Source: DASUAS01 sp963750045
GTDB taxonomy: Bacteria > Actinomycetota > Acidimicrobiia > IMCC26256 > DASPTH01
Reading direction: 5' to 3'
Assembly (NCBI GenBank): GCA_963750045.1
Contig: CAVVPD010000004.1
Location: 496,001 to 560,000, forward strand
Length of the DNA: 64,000 nt
This document shows, in pieces, positions 7,478-17,193 of the stretch. Both the position numbers and the translations under genes were made by a program. The stretch's first letter is position 1. The number at the start of each line of letters is the position of its first letter. The notes under the pieces were generated by a model that was given only the letters and a program-made list of their open reading frames with translations, did no database searches and was not told the origin of the DNA.

Positions 7478-7927
7478 CTACGGCAACAGCTCGGGGGGAT
7501 CGTCGCGCGGTGGCGCCCCGGTGGATTCCTCGACGTCGAGATAGCCCGTCGTCGAACGCCGCCGGACCTGGCCCCGCACCCGGAAGCGCCTTCCCAGCCG
7601 GCTCCGCACGACCGCGCGCACCGGCGGGAGGACCAGCAGGAGCCCGATCCCGTCGGTGACGAATCCGGGGAGGAGCAGGAGGAACCCGGCGAGCGCGAGC
7701 AGGCCGCCGTCGGTCATGGGCCCGGTCGGGACCCGTCCGTTGTCGAGCTCGGCCCGCATCCGGGCGAACGTGCCGACGCCCTCGCGCTTCACCAGCCAGG
7801 CGCCGCCGACCGCGATCACCAGCATCAGGGCCAGCGTGTCGAGCACGCCGATCCACTGCACCACCTGGAGGAAGACGGCGATCTCGACGAGCGGCCACAG
7901 GACCAGCAGGAGGACCACGACGAACAC
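7478..7927 (-). CDS. FxsA family membrane protein
   Basis: A 149-residue protein with the FxsA layout: a cluster of hydrophobic helices over residues 1-23, 28-45 and 75-105, with the conserved GGAWLVKREG and LAGFLLLLPGFVTDGIG segments, then a basic, disordered C-terminus. The E. coli namesake affects exclusion of phage T7 by the F plasmid; the general cellular role is unknown. A TAGCCT -10 box (minus strand, 7934-7939) lies 6 nt before the GTG start. Confidence 0.88.
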   Translation of the reverse strand: MFVVVLLLVLWPLVEIAVFLQVVQWIGVLDTLALMLVIAVGGAWLVKREGVGTFARMRAELDNGRVPTGPMTDGGLLALAGFLLLLPGFVTDGIGLLLVLPPVRAVVRSRLGRRFRVRGQVRRRSTTGYLDVEESTGAPPRDDPPELLP

Positions 7928-7950
7928 GCCTCCAGGCTATGAGCCTGCGT

Positions 7951-9153
7951 TCACCCGTCGAGCGCGAGCGGCAGCACGTTGCGGTCGGAGGAGGTCCCGG
8001 CCGCCGCGATCGGTTCCGCCGCGTCGGGAGCCTGGTTCCGGCGCACCGCTTCGATCTTCTCGAGCTCACGTTCCACGCCCCGGCGCCTGGTGCCCTCGAG
8101 CTCCTCGAACGCGTTCCCCGCCGTCCTCAGGTTGCGACCGACCTTGTCCATCTGCTCGACGAAGCGTTCCCACTGCTTCTCGAACCCCTGGAGCAACCCG
8201 AGGATCTCGTGCGACGTCTGGCCCAGCCGGAAGTTGTCGACGGCCTGGCGGATCACCGCCAACACCGCGAACAGGGTGAGAGGGGAACAGAAGATCACCT
8301 TGTCGCGCAGCGCGTCGTCGAGGATCGTGCGGTCCTGCTCCTGGATGAACCCGTAGACCTGCTCGTTGGGGATGAACAGCAGCACACAGTCGACGGTGTC
8401 GGCCGCGGTGTCGACGTAGTTGCGCCGGGTGACCTCCTTCAGCCGGAGGCGGACGTCCTTGAGGAACTCCTTGCGCAGGCGCTCTCGGTCGACGTCGGAC
8501 CCGGCGTCGAGGAACCGGAGGTAGTTGTTCAGGGGGAACTTGACGTCCATGTGCAGGCAGAGTCCTTGCGGGAGCAGGAACGTGTAGTCGGGGATGCCGC
8601 CCGAGCCCGCCATCGCCTGCTGCTTGCGGTAATTGACGCCGTCGATGAAGCCGGCGAGGCGCAGCACGTCTTCGGCCATGCGCTCGCCCCACTGGCCGCG
8701 CGCGGACGTGCTCGACAGCGCCTCGCGCAACGACTGCGTGGTCTCCGCCAGCACCTGGGTGTGCCGGCCCGCCTCCTGCAGCTGGCTGCTCAGCTCACCG
8801 ACGTGCTCGCGTCGCTCGCGCTCCACCTCGTGCAACAACCCGGTGAGCTTCGCCAGCTCGACCCGCATGTTCCCCATCTGCTGGTCGATGAGGCCGCGGG
8901 TGCCGTCGAGCTCCTGGGTGCCCAGCCGGCGCTCGGCCTCCATCATCTCCTGGTTCATGCGCACGAGCTGCTCCACCGCACCCGACATCGCCGCCCGATC
9001 GGCGGCGGCACGGGCTTCGACCGCGCCCTGGACCGCGAGCTCGAGGGGCAGCTCGGCGGCCGGCTCGCTGCGCTGCACCCGCGCGAGCACGATGACCAAC
9101 GCCGCGACGAGGCCGACCACCGCGACGCCCAGCACCGCCACCATCGGATCCAT
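7951..9153 (-). CDS. rmuC: RmuC family DNA recombination protein
   Basis: A 400-residue protein with an N-terminal membrane helix (about residues 4-24), a long coiled coil (about 50-150) and the RmuC nuclease-like core: RGQWGERMAEDVLRLAGF, then PDYTFLLPQG and LHMDVKFPLNNY with the acidic and Lys residues of the PD-(D/E)XK-like fold. RmuC limits inversions and acts on branched DNA in E. coli. The ATG at 9153 was chosen because a TACCTT -10 box (minus strand, 9160-9165) lies 6 nt upstream; an in-frame start 48 codons further out has no such support. Confidence 0.9.
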   Translation of the reverse strand: MDPMVAVLGVAVVGLVAALVIVLARVQRSEPAAELPLELAVQGAVEARAAADRAAMSGAVEQLVRMNQEMMEAERRLGTQELDGTRGLIDQQMGNMRVELAKLTGLLHEVERERREHVGELSSQLQEAGRHTQVLAETTQSLREALSSTSARGQWGERMAEDVLRLAGFIDGVNYRKQQAMAGSGGIPDYTFLLPQGLCLHMDVKFPLNNYLRFLDAGSDVDRERLRKEFLKDVRLRLKEVTRRNYVDTAADTVDCVLLFIPNEQVYGFIQEQDRTILDDALRDKVIFCSPLTLFAVLAVIRQAVDNFRLGQTSHEILGLLQGFEKQWERFVEQMDKVGRNLRTAGNAFEELEGTRRRGVERELEKIEAVRRNQAPDAAEPIAAAGTSSDRNVLPLALDG

Positions 9154-9217
9154 GCCCCGAAGGTATGGCAGGGGTGTGACGCCTACGAGGATCCCCGGCC
9201 GCCGCCGAGCCCCGACG

Positions 9218-10402
9218 TCAGCCGAGTCGTAGCGTCTCCAACGGCTCCAGCCGGGCCGCCTTGACCGAGGGATACAGGCCGGCACACACCGACACACCGA
9301 CCGCGAGCCCGATCCACAGTGGCATCCGCCCGTAGTCGACGACGACCACCCAGCCGGCGAACCCCGACACGAGGTACACGACGCCCACTCCGACCGCGGC
9401 GCCGATCACCCCGCCGAGGATCCCCACGAAGAGGGCCTCGAGCAGGAACTGCACGGCGATCAGCGAGCGGGTGCTGCCGAGGGCGCGGCGGATGCCGATC
9501 TCCGAAGACCGCTGGATCACCGAGATCGACATCACGTTGGCGATCCCGAGACCGCCGACGGCGAGGGCGAGGATCCCCGCGAACAGCGCGGTCTGCTGCA
9601 GGGTCTCGTCCGCCTGCGCCGACGCCTGGAGCGCGTCGCTCGGGATCTTCGTGCTCACCTCGTCGGTGCCGCCGAGGCCGATCGCGGTCGGGAGCGCGTC
9701 GGTCGTCTCCTGGGTCGTCCCGCTCTCGGCCCGGACGTACATCTTCGTCGGCGTGCCCTCGGTCGCGAAGTCGTGCTTCGCCGACCACTGCGTCACGAAC
9801 GCGGCGTTGTCGAGATTCGGATCGAGCGCGACCCGGTCGAGCACGCCGACGACGCCGTAGTCGATGCCGTTGAGGGTGATGGTCCTGATCTCCCCCGGGA
9901 CCATGCCGTACTGGTCGGCGAGCCCCGCGCCGATCACCACCGCGCGCTGCTTGTTCTTCCCGTCGCTCGATCGCAGCCAGCGGCCGCTGCGCAGCGGCAC
10001 CTCGAGCACCTCGGGCAGCGTGTTGTCCGCGGCCAGGACCGGTACCGGGATCGCCTGGTAGTACGTCTCCGAGCCCTGGTTCGGCAGGGTCACCACGCCG
10101 CTGATCTCACTCACCGCCGAGGCCCGTGCGAGCGTCGGCACCGCACGGGCCCGGGCGACCGCGTCCTTCGGGAGGGTCGGGTTCTGCTGGCCGAAGCTCC
10201 CGGCGGCCTCCACGGTGATCAGGTTGGTCCCGAGCGTGGCCAGCTTCTCCTTGAGATCGCCCTTGGCCGATTCGGTCAGCCCCACCGCCCCGACCATGGC
10301 CGCGACACCGACCACGGGCCCGAGGAGGATGAGCAGCGTGCGGACCTTGCGTGACGCGATGCCGTTGGCGGCGACGCCCAAGAGCTCCCGCGCCCGGCTC
10401 AT
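9218..10402 (-). CDS. MacB/FtsX-type ABC transporter permease
   Basis: A 394-residue permease with one N-terminal membrane helix (about 20-45), a large extracytoplasmic MacB-PCD domain (about 50-270) and three C-terminal helices (about 275-385), the FtsX layout. The MacB-like motif SISVIQRSSEIGIRRALG is present. It overlaps the ATPase gene by 4 nt (ATGA, 10399-10402). With the ATPase and the adaptor upstream it forms a tripartite-like exporter or mechanotransmission complex. The substrate is not evident. Confidence 0.9.
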   Translation of the reverse strand: MSRARELLGVAANGIASRKVRTLLILLGPVVGVAAMVGAVGLTESAKGDLKEKLATLGTNLITVEAAGSFGQQNPTLPKDAVARARAVPTLARASAVSEISGVVTLPNQGSETYYQAIPVPVLAADNTLPEVLEVPLRSGRWLRSSDGKNKQRAVVIGAGLADQYGMVPGEIRTITLNGIDYGVVGVLDRVALDPNLDNAAFVTQWSAKHDFATEGTPTKMYVRAESGTTQETTDALPTAIGLGGTDEVSTKIPSDALQASAQADETLQQTALFAGILALAVGGLGIANVMSISVIQRSSEIGIRRALGSTRSLIAVQFLLEALFVGILGGVIGAAVGVGVVYLVSGFAGWVVVVDYGRMPLWIGLAVGVSVCAGLYPSVKAARLEPLETLRLG

Positions 10403-11148
10403 TCCGATCCCCGGAACGGTTCCGGTGCCTGGGGGGAGTCGTCGACGATGCGGCCGTCGCGCATCGCCACCACGCGCTTCGCGGTGGCGGCCACGCCGTG
10501 GTCGTGGGTGACGAGCACGACGGCCCGGTCGGGCGACTCGAGCTCGGCGAAGAGCTCCATGACGTTGGCGGCGTTCTGCGAGTCGAGGGCCCCGGTCGGT
10601 TCGTCGGCGAGGATCATGAGGGGCTCGGTGACGATCGCCCGCGCGATCGCCACCCGTTGCTGTTCGCCGCCGGACATCTGCACCGGGCGGTGATCGGCGC
10701 GAGCGCCCAGCCCGACCTGCTCCAACGCGTGCAGGGCCCGGTCGCGGCGCTCGCCGGGACTCAGGCCCCGGTAGAGCAGCGCGGTCGCGACGTTGCCGAA
10801 CGCGCTCAGGTGCGGGATCAGGTGGAACTGCTGGAAGACGAAGCCGATGCTGTCGCCGCGCAGCCGGGACCGCGCCGCGTCGTCCAGCGTGCCGGTGTCC
10901 CGGCCGCCGACCTCGACGGTGCCCGCGCTCGGGCGGTCGAGCACCCCGAGCAGGCCGAGCATCGTCGACTTGCCCGAACCGGACGGACCGGTGATGGCCA
11001 GGAGATCGCCCGCATGGATCTGCAGGGAGACCTCACGCAGCGCGTAGACCTGCACCTCCTCGCCGTACACCCGGGACACGTCGGTGAGCTCGATCAGTGG
11101 CGCCGGGCTCTCCGCCGCGGAAGCATCCGGCGTCACCGCCTCAGCCAT
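10399..11148 (-). CDS. ABC transporter ATPase of the MacB/LolD type
   Basis: A 249-residue single nucleotide-binding domain: Walker A GPSGSGKST, Q-loop FQQFHLIPHL, signature MSGGEQQRVAIARAI, Walker B LMILADEPTGALD and H-loop VTHDHGVA. This motif set is typical of the LolD/MacB/FtsE clade. Its start overlaps the end of the adaptor gene by 8 nt and its end overlaps the permease start, so all three are co-translated. Confidence 0.93.
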   Translation of the reverse strand: MAEAVTPDASAAESPAPLIELTDVSRVYGEEVQVYALREVSLQIHAGDLLAITGPSGSGKSTMLGLLGVLDRPSAGTVEVGGRDTGTLDDAARSRLRGDSIGFVFQQFHLIPHLSAFGNVATALLYRGLSPGERRDRALHALEQVGLGARADHRPVQMSGGEQQRVAIARAIVTEPLMILADEPTGALDSQNAANVMELFAELESPDRAVVLVTHDHGVAATAKRVVAMRDGRIVDDSPQAPEPFRGSE

Positions 11149-13599
11149 TGCTCCGGTCCACCTCGACGACGACCACCTGCTTCGCGTCGAGCCCGTCCTT
11201 GATCTCGATGTACGAGCCCTCGGACAGGCCGGTGACCACCTTGACCTCGTGCACCTTCCCGCCGTGGGCCAGGTCGATGACCCGCACCACGTCGTCGCCG
11301 CTGCCGTTCTGCTTGACCGCGGCGATGGGCACCGTGAGCGTGCCCAGTCGCTCCTGCACCACGACCTTGATGGTGACCGGCGCGCCGTCCGCGGCGCCGA
11401 GATCGCCCTTCACCTGGACCTTGCCCTGGTAGCTCTGCTTCTTGGTCTCCGGATCGGTCGTCGCGGTGTCGTCGAGCTCGGTGATCACTCCGGGCGCGGT
11501 GTCGGTGGAACCCTGGAGCTGCACCGTGACTGCCTGCCCGACCTTGAGCTTCGTGCGGTCGGCCGCGCTGGCGTCGAGGGTGACGGTGAAGTCGGTCTCG
11601 GTCAGCGAGAACAGCGGGGTTCCCGCGGGCGCGATCTCACCTTCCTTCACGAACACCTGGCCCAGGCGAGTCGGCCACGTGCCCGCGACCATGTCGGTCG
11701 GGAGGAAGAACACGTTCGTGTTCAGCGTGAGGATCGGGATGCTCGCGGTGGTCTGCCCCGCCGCGAGCAGCACCGTGCCGGTGACGGGCTCGAGGTCCTG
11801 GCCCTGCTCGCGCGGTGCCGGTCACCGTGTACTGCACGGAGATGTCCTTCACCGGCGGCTGGTCGGCCACGACGGTGAACACCACGCCCCCACCCAGGCC
11901 GACGGCCGCGGGACCACCGATGATGTTGATCTTGGGTAGGGTCGACGACACGATCACCACGCCCGCGACGGCGGGGTTCCCCACGACGTAGCTGGAACTG
12001 GGCTGCACGGTGACGAACAGGGCGGGGTCCTTCTGGACGTGGCCGTTGTCGAGCGTCGGGACGGTCACCGGCAACGCCGTCTGCCCGGGCGGCACGGTCA
12101 GCAGCCCACCCGCCGGGTTGTAGTCCGATCCCCGAACCGCGTTCCCTCCGTAGCTGACCGACACCTGGAGCTCGTCGGTCAGTGCCCGATCGAGGGCGAT
12201 GGTGAACGACGCCGGTGTACCGGCCGGGATGCGCAGGCCGCCGGCAGTGATGGTGACCACCGGGACGGCCGCGCCGCCGCTCGTGCCCGCGATGGTGACG
12301 GTCGCGCTGCTGACCGGTCCGACCTGGTACGCCGACGACGGTGAGAGCGAGACCACGATGAGCCGGCTGGGTTTCACCGTGCTCGACGTCTTGGTCGTGA
12401 TGGTCGTCGTCGCCGTCGTGTGCCCGGCGACGAGGGTCACCGTGGGCGGGAACGACAGGTAGTCGGTACCGGGTACCGCGCTGCCGCCGACGTTCAGCGA
12501 CACCACGGTGTTCTGCACCGGCGCCTGGTCGGCCGTCACGGTGAGCGTGGCCGACTGGCCCTGCTGCACCGTCGTCGTCCCGGTCAGCTTGAGCTGGGGC
12601 ACGTCGTTGGACCGGATCGTCGTGCTGGCCGATCCAGGACTCCCGACCGTGTGGTCGCCACCCGGCTGCAGCGTCACCGTCAGCGTCTTGTCCGGTTCGA
12701 CCAAGCCGTTCGCGCGGGTGACGATCTGGAACGACATCGACGGTGCGTCGGCCGGGATGGTGAACGGCCCGGTCGTCAACACCACGTCGGTGGAGTTGGC
12801 CGCGGCGCCCGACAGCGAGACCGAGAACGTCGCCGCATCGTGGGTCGACGGGGACGCGCTGACGACGAACGTCGCGGGCGTGCCCTTGTTGACCACGCCC
12901 GCTGCCGACGCGATGGTGAGCGTCGGCGGCACCGCCTGCCCCGCGACGTCGCCGCTCGTCCGGGCCACTGCGTCGAGTGCCGTGACCGCCCGGTTCGTCG
13001 ACGCCTTGCGCGCCTGGGCCGGTGGTCCGATGGTCAGGCCCGCCGACGTCTGGTCCCCGAGCATGTACCCGGCGCCCTGGACCAACGACACCTGGACGGC
13101 CTGACCGGTCGACGGCGACGCGCCGGGATACCCGTGGGCTGCCTGCCACTGCGCCAACGCGAACCGGGTCTGCTCCGTGTACCGGCGGTCGGCCCCGCCC
13201 GGCGAGTAGCCGGCCGCGCGCAGGGTCGCGTTGAGCTGCGCGACGTCTTCACCCTCGGCACCGACGTCGAGGCGGCGGAAGAACGGGAACGCGCCATTCG
13301 TGGTGACGGAATTGCGCCCGTCGAGGGCGAGGATCGATTCGTCGGCGGTCAGGGTCGCGCCGTCGTCCAGGAACACCTTGCTCACCTGCGCCGCTTCGGT
13401 GACGCTGTTGATCGTCCGTTCCTCGACGCGGCCCAATGTGCCTTGGACGGTCACCTCGTCGCGCAGGTCGCGGCGGAGTCGCGACCGCGGTGATGAGCAG
13501 CGGCTTCGAGCTGGAGCTCGACCCACTCGATGCGGCGTACACGACGGCGCCGCCTACGACGACCAGCGCCACGATGCCGACCACGACCCACTTGCGCAC
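11141..13599 (-). CDS. periplasmic-adaptor-like protein with peptidoglycan-binding domain and Calx-beta repeats (two frameshifts)
   Basis: About 820 residues after correcting frame changes near 13485 and near 11810 (there CGCGAGCAG lacks one base). Order: N-terminal membrane helix (about 4-24), Ser-rich linker, adaptor strand region (VTVQGTLGRVEERTINS), PG_binding_1 domain (LDVGAEGEDVAQLNATLRAA to WQAAHGYPG), then about 400 residues of repeated immunoglobulin-like units with Calx-beta signatures (GTDYLSFPPTVTLVAGHTTA and PAGTPASFTIALDRALTDEL), then the C-terminal adaptor barrel (GQVFVKEGEIAPAGTPLFSL, LKVGQAVTVQLQG). The usual actinobacterial relative lacks the Calx-beta block. It is the third partner of the ABC ATPase and permease downstream; a lipoprotein gene precedes it by 26 nt. 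Confidence 0.8.
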
Positions 13600-13625
13600 G
13601 CCTTACCCCGCGTTCCTCGACCGGT

Positions 13626-14351
13626 TCACCCGGTGCCGACGGCCTTCTGCGACTTCGCCGCGCACTGCTCGAGGTCCTTGCTCGAGAGCAGGTCCTTGCC
13701 CGGCGGCGCTTCGATCTGGGTCTGCGTTCCCGTGGTGCTGAACGAGAAGAGGCGGCCCTGGCTGTCGGGCACGGGCTTCGCGATCTTCCAGCCCCGGTCG
13801 ATCATGCAGGTCCGCCAGAGGAGGTAACCCTTGTTGCGCGTCTTGATCTGCGCCGGGGTGAGGTTGTCGTTCGCGCTCTGCGACGCGGCGAGCGCGGCCT
13901 GGATGTTCGAACGCGCCGCGCACGTCCCCAGGTTCTTGAGGTACGTCGGGTCGTTGGTGGGCGAATTCGGGTTCGACGCGTCGGGCGCGCCGATGAATTT
14001 GGTGCCGGTGTCGCTGAGGCACTGTTGGAATTTGCCGAGCGCGCCGAACAGCGCGGTGGTCGGGTCTTCCTTCGTGCTGACGATCGTGGTCTCGGTCGAC
14101 TTGGCGCCCGCGACGGTGGTGCCGGTCGCTCCCTCGCTCGCGGCCTGGGCCGGACGCTGGACCTTGCCGTTCACGACCGTGAACCCGTCGGGAAGCTTGA
14201 TGTCGAGTTGCCCCGCGCGCAGCACGGTCGGGTCGGAGTCCGAACCACCGCCACAGGCTCCGAGCAAGACGGCTCCGAGCAGGACGACGGCGACGACCGC
14301 GCTCACGCCCGCTCGGTGACGCGCTTTCGCCGCCCGCTTCCGCTTCCCCAT
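13626..14351 (-). CDS. predicted lipoprotein, first gene of the MacAB-like operon
   Basis: 241 residues with a basic N-terminus, a hydrophobic helix and a lipobox (LLGAC) at about residue 33, followed by a Gly/Ser linker. The mature part has a strand-rich start (LDIKLPDGFTVVNGKVQ), a Thr/Ser linker and an alpha-helical domain with six cysteines. One Cys pair (QQCLSD, GTCAARS) and a second (WRTCMIDRGW, LEQCAAK) suggest disulfides outside the cell. I used the ATG at 14351, which gives a proper signal sequence. The family is unrecognised; the position suggests a surface accessory to the transporter. Confidence 0.78.
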   Translation of the reverse strand: MGKRKRAAKARHRAGVSAVVAVVLLGAVLLGACGGGSDSDPTVLRAGQLDIKLPDGFTVVNGKVQRPAQAASEGATGTTVAGAKSTETTIVSTKEDPTTALFGALGKFQQCLSDTGTKFIGAPDASNPNSPTNDPTYLKNLGTCAARSNIQAALAASQSANDNLTPAQIKTRNKGYLLWRTCMIDRGWKIAKPVPDSQGRLFSFSTTGTQTQIEAPPGKDLLSSKDLEQCAAKSQKAVGTG

Positions 14352-14433
14352 GCCGTCCCCCGGTCGGTCCCCCGGCTGGAACCGGCGACAGCTTGGCACA
14401 GCGGCGAGGTCGGGACCGGGCACGTCGGCGGTG

Positions 14434-15264
14434 TCAACTCGACGCGAGGTGCTCCCGGAGCAGCCGGTTCAGGGCGTCGGGCGCGACTTCGGGGATCCAG
14501 TGGCTCACGCCCTCGAGCACCTCGAACCGGTACGGGCCGGCGATCTCGGCTGCGGTGCCCTCGGCCGCCTCCCGCCCGAGCGCGACGTCGTCGGTCGACC
14601 ACACGTAGAGGGTCGGCGCGGTGATCGGCCCGATCGCGGCGCCGAAGTCGTTGGCGCGGTACCAGTTGAGCCCACCGGTGAGCGCGGCGCCACCGTCGGC
14701 GATGAAGACCCTGCGGTACTCGGCGACCGCGTCGGGCGGGTGCTCCGAGTACAGCGCATCGAGCAGGGCGCCGTCCTCGGCGAGGAACGTCGACTCGGCC
14801 TCGGCCGAGCGGAACCACTGCATGTAGCCGGACCGCTCGCGCTGGTCGCCCCCGGAGGTCATGGCGCGGAGGAAGGGTGCCGGGTGCGGGGTGGACACCA
14901 CGGTGAGCGTGCGGATCCGCCCGGCGAGGCGGGCGCCGGCGTACCACGCCACGAACCCGCCCCAGTCGTGGCCGACGAGATGGAACCGGTCGACGCCGAG
15001 CGCGTCGGCGAAGCCGGCGACGTCGTCCACCAGTCGGTCGATCCGGTACTCGCTGAGCTCGGCCGGCCGTGCTCCCGACGCGTAGCCACGCTGGTCGGGC
15101 GCGACGGCGCGGTACCCGGCCGCGCCCAGCGCGCCGAGTTGAGCGCGCCATTCGTACGACGTCTCCGGGAACCCGTGCAGGAGGAGCACCGGCTCGCCGT
15201 CCGGCGGTCCGTCGGCACGAGCGGAGTACGTGTACGGACCGACGGTGAGCTCGAACGATTCCAT
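14434..15264 (-). CDS. alpha/beta hydrolase, epoxide hydrolase-like
   Basis: 276 residues of alpha/beta-hydrolase fold. The oxyanion motif HGFPETSYEW and the nucleophile elbow GHDWGG (Asp nucleophile) are those of soluble epoxide hydrolases and haloalkane dehalogenases. A C-terminal His in EGVSHWIPE completes the triad, with the acid probably in VWSTDD. The cap domain lies at about residues 135-210. The start is supported by an AAAGG Shine-Dalgarno sequence just upstream of 15264. The substrate is not determinable. Confidence 0.88.
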   Translation of the reverse strand: MESFELTVGPYTYSARADGPPDGEPVLLLHGFPETSYEWRAQLGALGAAGYRAVAPDQRGYASGARPAELSEYRIDRLVDDVAGFADALGVDRFHLVGHDWGGFVAWYAGARLAGRIRTLTVVSTPHPAPFLRAMTSGGDQRERSGYMQWFRSAEAESTFLAEDGALLDALYSEHPPDAVAEYRRVFIADGGAALTGGLNWYRANDFGAAIGPITAPTLYVWSTDDVALGREAAEGTAAEIAGPYRFEVLEGVSHWIPEVAPDALNRLLREHLASS

Positions 15265-15279
15265 GGTGGGCCTTTCAGC

Positions 15280-16176
15280 TCATCCGTTGCGGCGCGCCGA
15301 GAGACGGTCGGCGCGTGCGACGAGGTTGCCAGCGGCGAGCCGTTCGGCCCAGTGCGCCAGCGCGGGTGTCGCGCCACGCCATTCCCAGTCGTCGACGGTG
15401 CCGACGTCGGCGTCGGTGCGCAGCGTGGCGAGGTCGAGGAAGAGGCGCGCCGCGTCGCGTGCGGTCGAGAGCGTGGCGGCCAGCTTGGCGGCGCCGCGCA
15501 CCGACACGTCCCATTCGGCGGCGTCGTCGGGGATCGCGTCGAGGTGCTCGTAGCGGGCCAGCACGGTCGCCGCCGACTTCGCGCCCCAGCCGGGGAGGCC
15601 GGGGAAGCCGTCGGCGGCGTCGCCCACCAACGCGAGGTAGTCGGGGATGGAGCGCGGACTCACACCGAAACGTTCGCGTACTGCCGCCTCGTCGAGCACC
15701 CGACCGCCCTGGCGACGATCGAGCTGCGCCACCTTGGGGTCCTCGACGCACTGGCCGAGGTCCTTGTCGGGGGTGCACACGAACACGCGACGCACCCGCG
15801 GGTCGTCCCTCGCCACGCGCGCCGCCGACGCCAGCGCGTCGTCGGCCTCCAGCTCGACCATCGGCCAGACCGTCACGCCCAGCGCCTCGAGCGCTTCCTC
15901 CAACATGGGGAACTGCGTGAGGAGCTCGGGATCCATCCCCTCGCTCGTCTTGTAGCCGATCCAGAGGTCGTTGCGGAACGACTCGACCACGTGGTCCGTC
16001 GCCACCCCGACGTGCGTCGCGCCCTGCTCGAGCATCCCGAGCACCGACCCGAGCACGCCCCGGACCGCGGCCACCTCGATCCCGTCGGGGTCGGAATGGG
16101 AAGGCACCGCGAAGTGGTGGCGGAACAGCTCGTAGGTGCCGTCGACGAGATGGACCTCCAGCGCTGCGGTCACCAT
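15280..16176 (-). CDS. 5'-3' exonuclease / flap endonuclease-like protein
   Basis: A 298-residue stand-alone relative of the DNA polymerase I 5'-3' exonuclease domain. Metal-binding acidic clusters are visible: HLVDGTYELFR near the N-terminus, VELEADDALASAARVA, then CTPDKDLGQCV, and the helix-hairpin-helix region YLALVGDAADGFPGLPGWGAKSA (only its parts are conserved). Such proteins trim flaps or RNA primers. The ATG at 16176 removes eight unlikely residues from the longest frame. Confidence 0.87.
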   Translation of the reverse strand: MVTAALEVHLVDGTYELFRHHFAVPSHSDPDGIEVAAVRGVLGSVLGMLEQGATHVGVATDHVVESFRNDLWIGYKTSEGMDPELLTQFPMLEEALEALGVTVWPMVELEADDALASAARVARDDPRVRRVFVCTPDKDLGQCVEDPKVAQLDRRQGGRVLDEAAVRERFGVSPRSIPDYLALVGDAADGFPGLPGWGAKSAATVLARYEHLDAIPDDAAEWDVSVRGAAKLAATLSTARDAARLFLDLATLRTDADVGTVDDWEWRGATPALAHWAERLAAGNLVARADRLSARRNG

Positions 16177-16242
16177 GGGCCCGAGCCTCGCACACCCCAC
16201 GCGGGCGCACCTGGGAGTCGGCCGAGAACGCCGAGGTTGGTG

Positions 16243-16262
16243 CCCCTACCGTCCGGTAGGGG
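16243..16262. promoter_or_regulatory. 20-bp palindrome, TetR-type operator candidate upstream of the desaturase
   Basis: CCCCTACCG, a 2-nt centre and CGGTAGGGG form a perfect interrupted palindrome. It lies 15 nt before the GTG start of the desaturase and just upstream of its -10 box TACCCT (16266-16271), where a repressor would block transcription. The two-base centre argues against an RNA terminator. Confidence 0.6.
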
Positions 16263-16277
16263 AGCTACCCTCGCGTC

Positions 16278-17186
16278 GTGGACGACGACCAGCTCCTCGC
16301 CGAGCTCGAACCGACGGCGATCAAGCTCTACGAGCGCCACCTGTCCACGGCCAAGGAGTGGTTCCCCCACGAGATGGTGCCCTGGAGCCGTGGGCGCGAC
16401 TACGACGCGGGCGAAGCGTGGGATCCCGAGCAGTCGACGCTCTGCGAGGGCGCGCGCAGCGCGCTGTTCCTCAACATCCTCACGGAGGACAACCTCCCGC
16501 ACTACTACCGGACGATCACGGCCAAGTTCGGCAACGACGACGTCTGGGGCGAGTGGAACCGCCGGTGGACCGCGGAGGAGGGTCGCCACGCGATCGTCAT
16601 CCGCGACTACCTGGCCGTCAACCGTTCGCTCGACATGCGCCAGCTCGAGCGGGCGCGGATGCGTCAGGTGTCGCTCGGGCTCGTGCCGAACCCCGCCGGC
16701 ATCGCCGACGGGATCGTCTACGTCGCGTTGCAGGAGCTCGCGACCCGCATCTCGCACCGGAACACCGGCAAGCTGCTCGAGGACCCCGACGGTCTGGCCA
16801 TCATGAGCCGTGTCGCCGCCGACGAGAACCTCCACCACCTCTTCTACCGCGACCTCGTGTCGGCGGCGTTGGAGGTCGACCCGTCGGGCATGGTCGCGGC
16901 GATCGAGCGGCAGGTGCGGACCTTCGAGATGCCGGGCGCGGGCATCGAGGACTTCAAGGTCCACGCGCGTGTCATCGCCGACGCCGGGGTGTACGACTTC
17001 GCGTCGCACCACGACCAGATCCTCGTCCCCGTGGTGTTCAAGCATTGGCGCGTCGAGCAGCTCCAGAACCTCAAGGCTGCGGGTGAGCAGGCACGCGACC
17101 GGCTGGTGAAGCACGTCGAGAAGGTCGGGAACGTCGCCAAGCGCATGAAGTCGCGCCTGGCCCCGCGCCGGGCCCCCGCGGTCTGA
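16278..17186 (+). CDS. acyl-ACP desaturase (DesA-type, diiron)
   Basis: 302 residues matching the soluble fatty-acid desaturase family. Diiron ligands are supplied by ILTEDNLPHYYR, WTAEEGRHAIVIRDY and ADENLHHLFYRD, the expected two ExxH-like motifs plus flanking Glu residues. It introduces a double bond into acyl chains on acyl carrier protein, using ferredoxin, in the cytoplasm. The start is GTG at 16278 with TACCCT 6 nt upstream (leaderless) and a palindromic operator just before, so expression is probably repressed by a lipid-responsive regulator encoded elsewhere. Confidence 0.9.
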   Translation: MDDDQLLAELEPTAIKLYERHLSTAKEWFPHEMVPWSRGRDYDAGEAWDPEQSTLCEGARSALFLNILTEDNLPHYYRTITAKFGNDDVWGEWNRRWTAEEGRHAIVIRDYLAVNRSLDMRQLERARMRQVSLGLVPNPAGIADGIVYVALQELATRISHRNTGKLLEDPDGLAIMSRVAADENLHHLFYRDLVSAALEVDPSGMVAAIERQVRTFEMPGAGIEDFKVHARVIADAGVYDFASHHDQILVPVVFKHWRVEQLQNLKAAGEQARDRLVKHVEKVGNVAKRMKSRLAPRRAPAV

Positions 17187-17193
17187 CCCGGGC

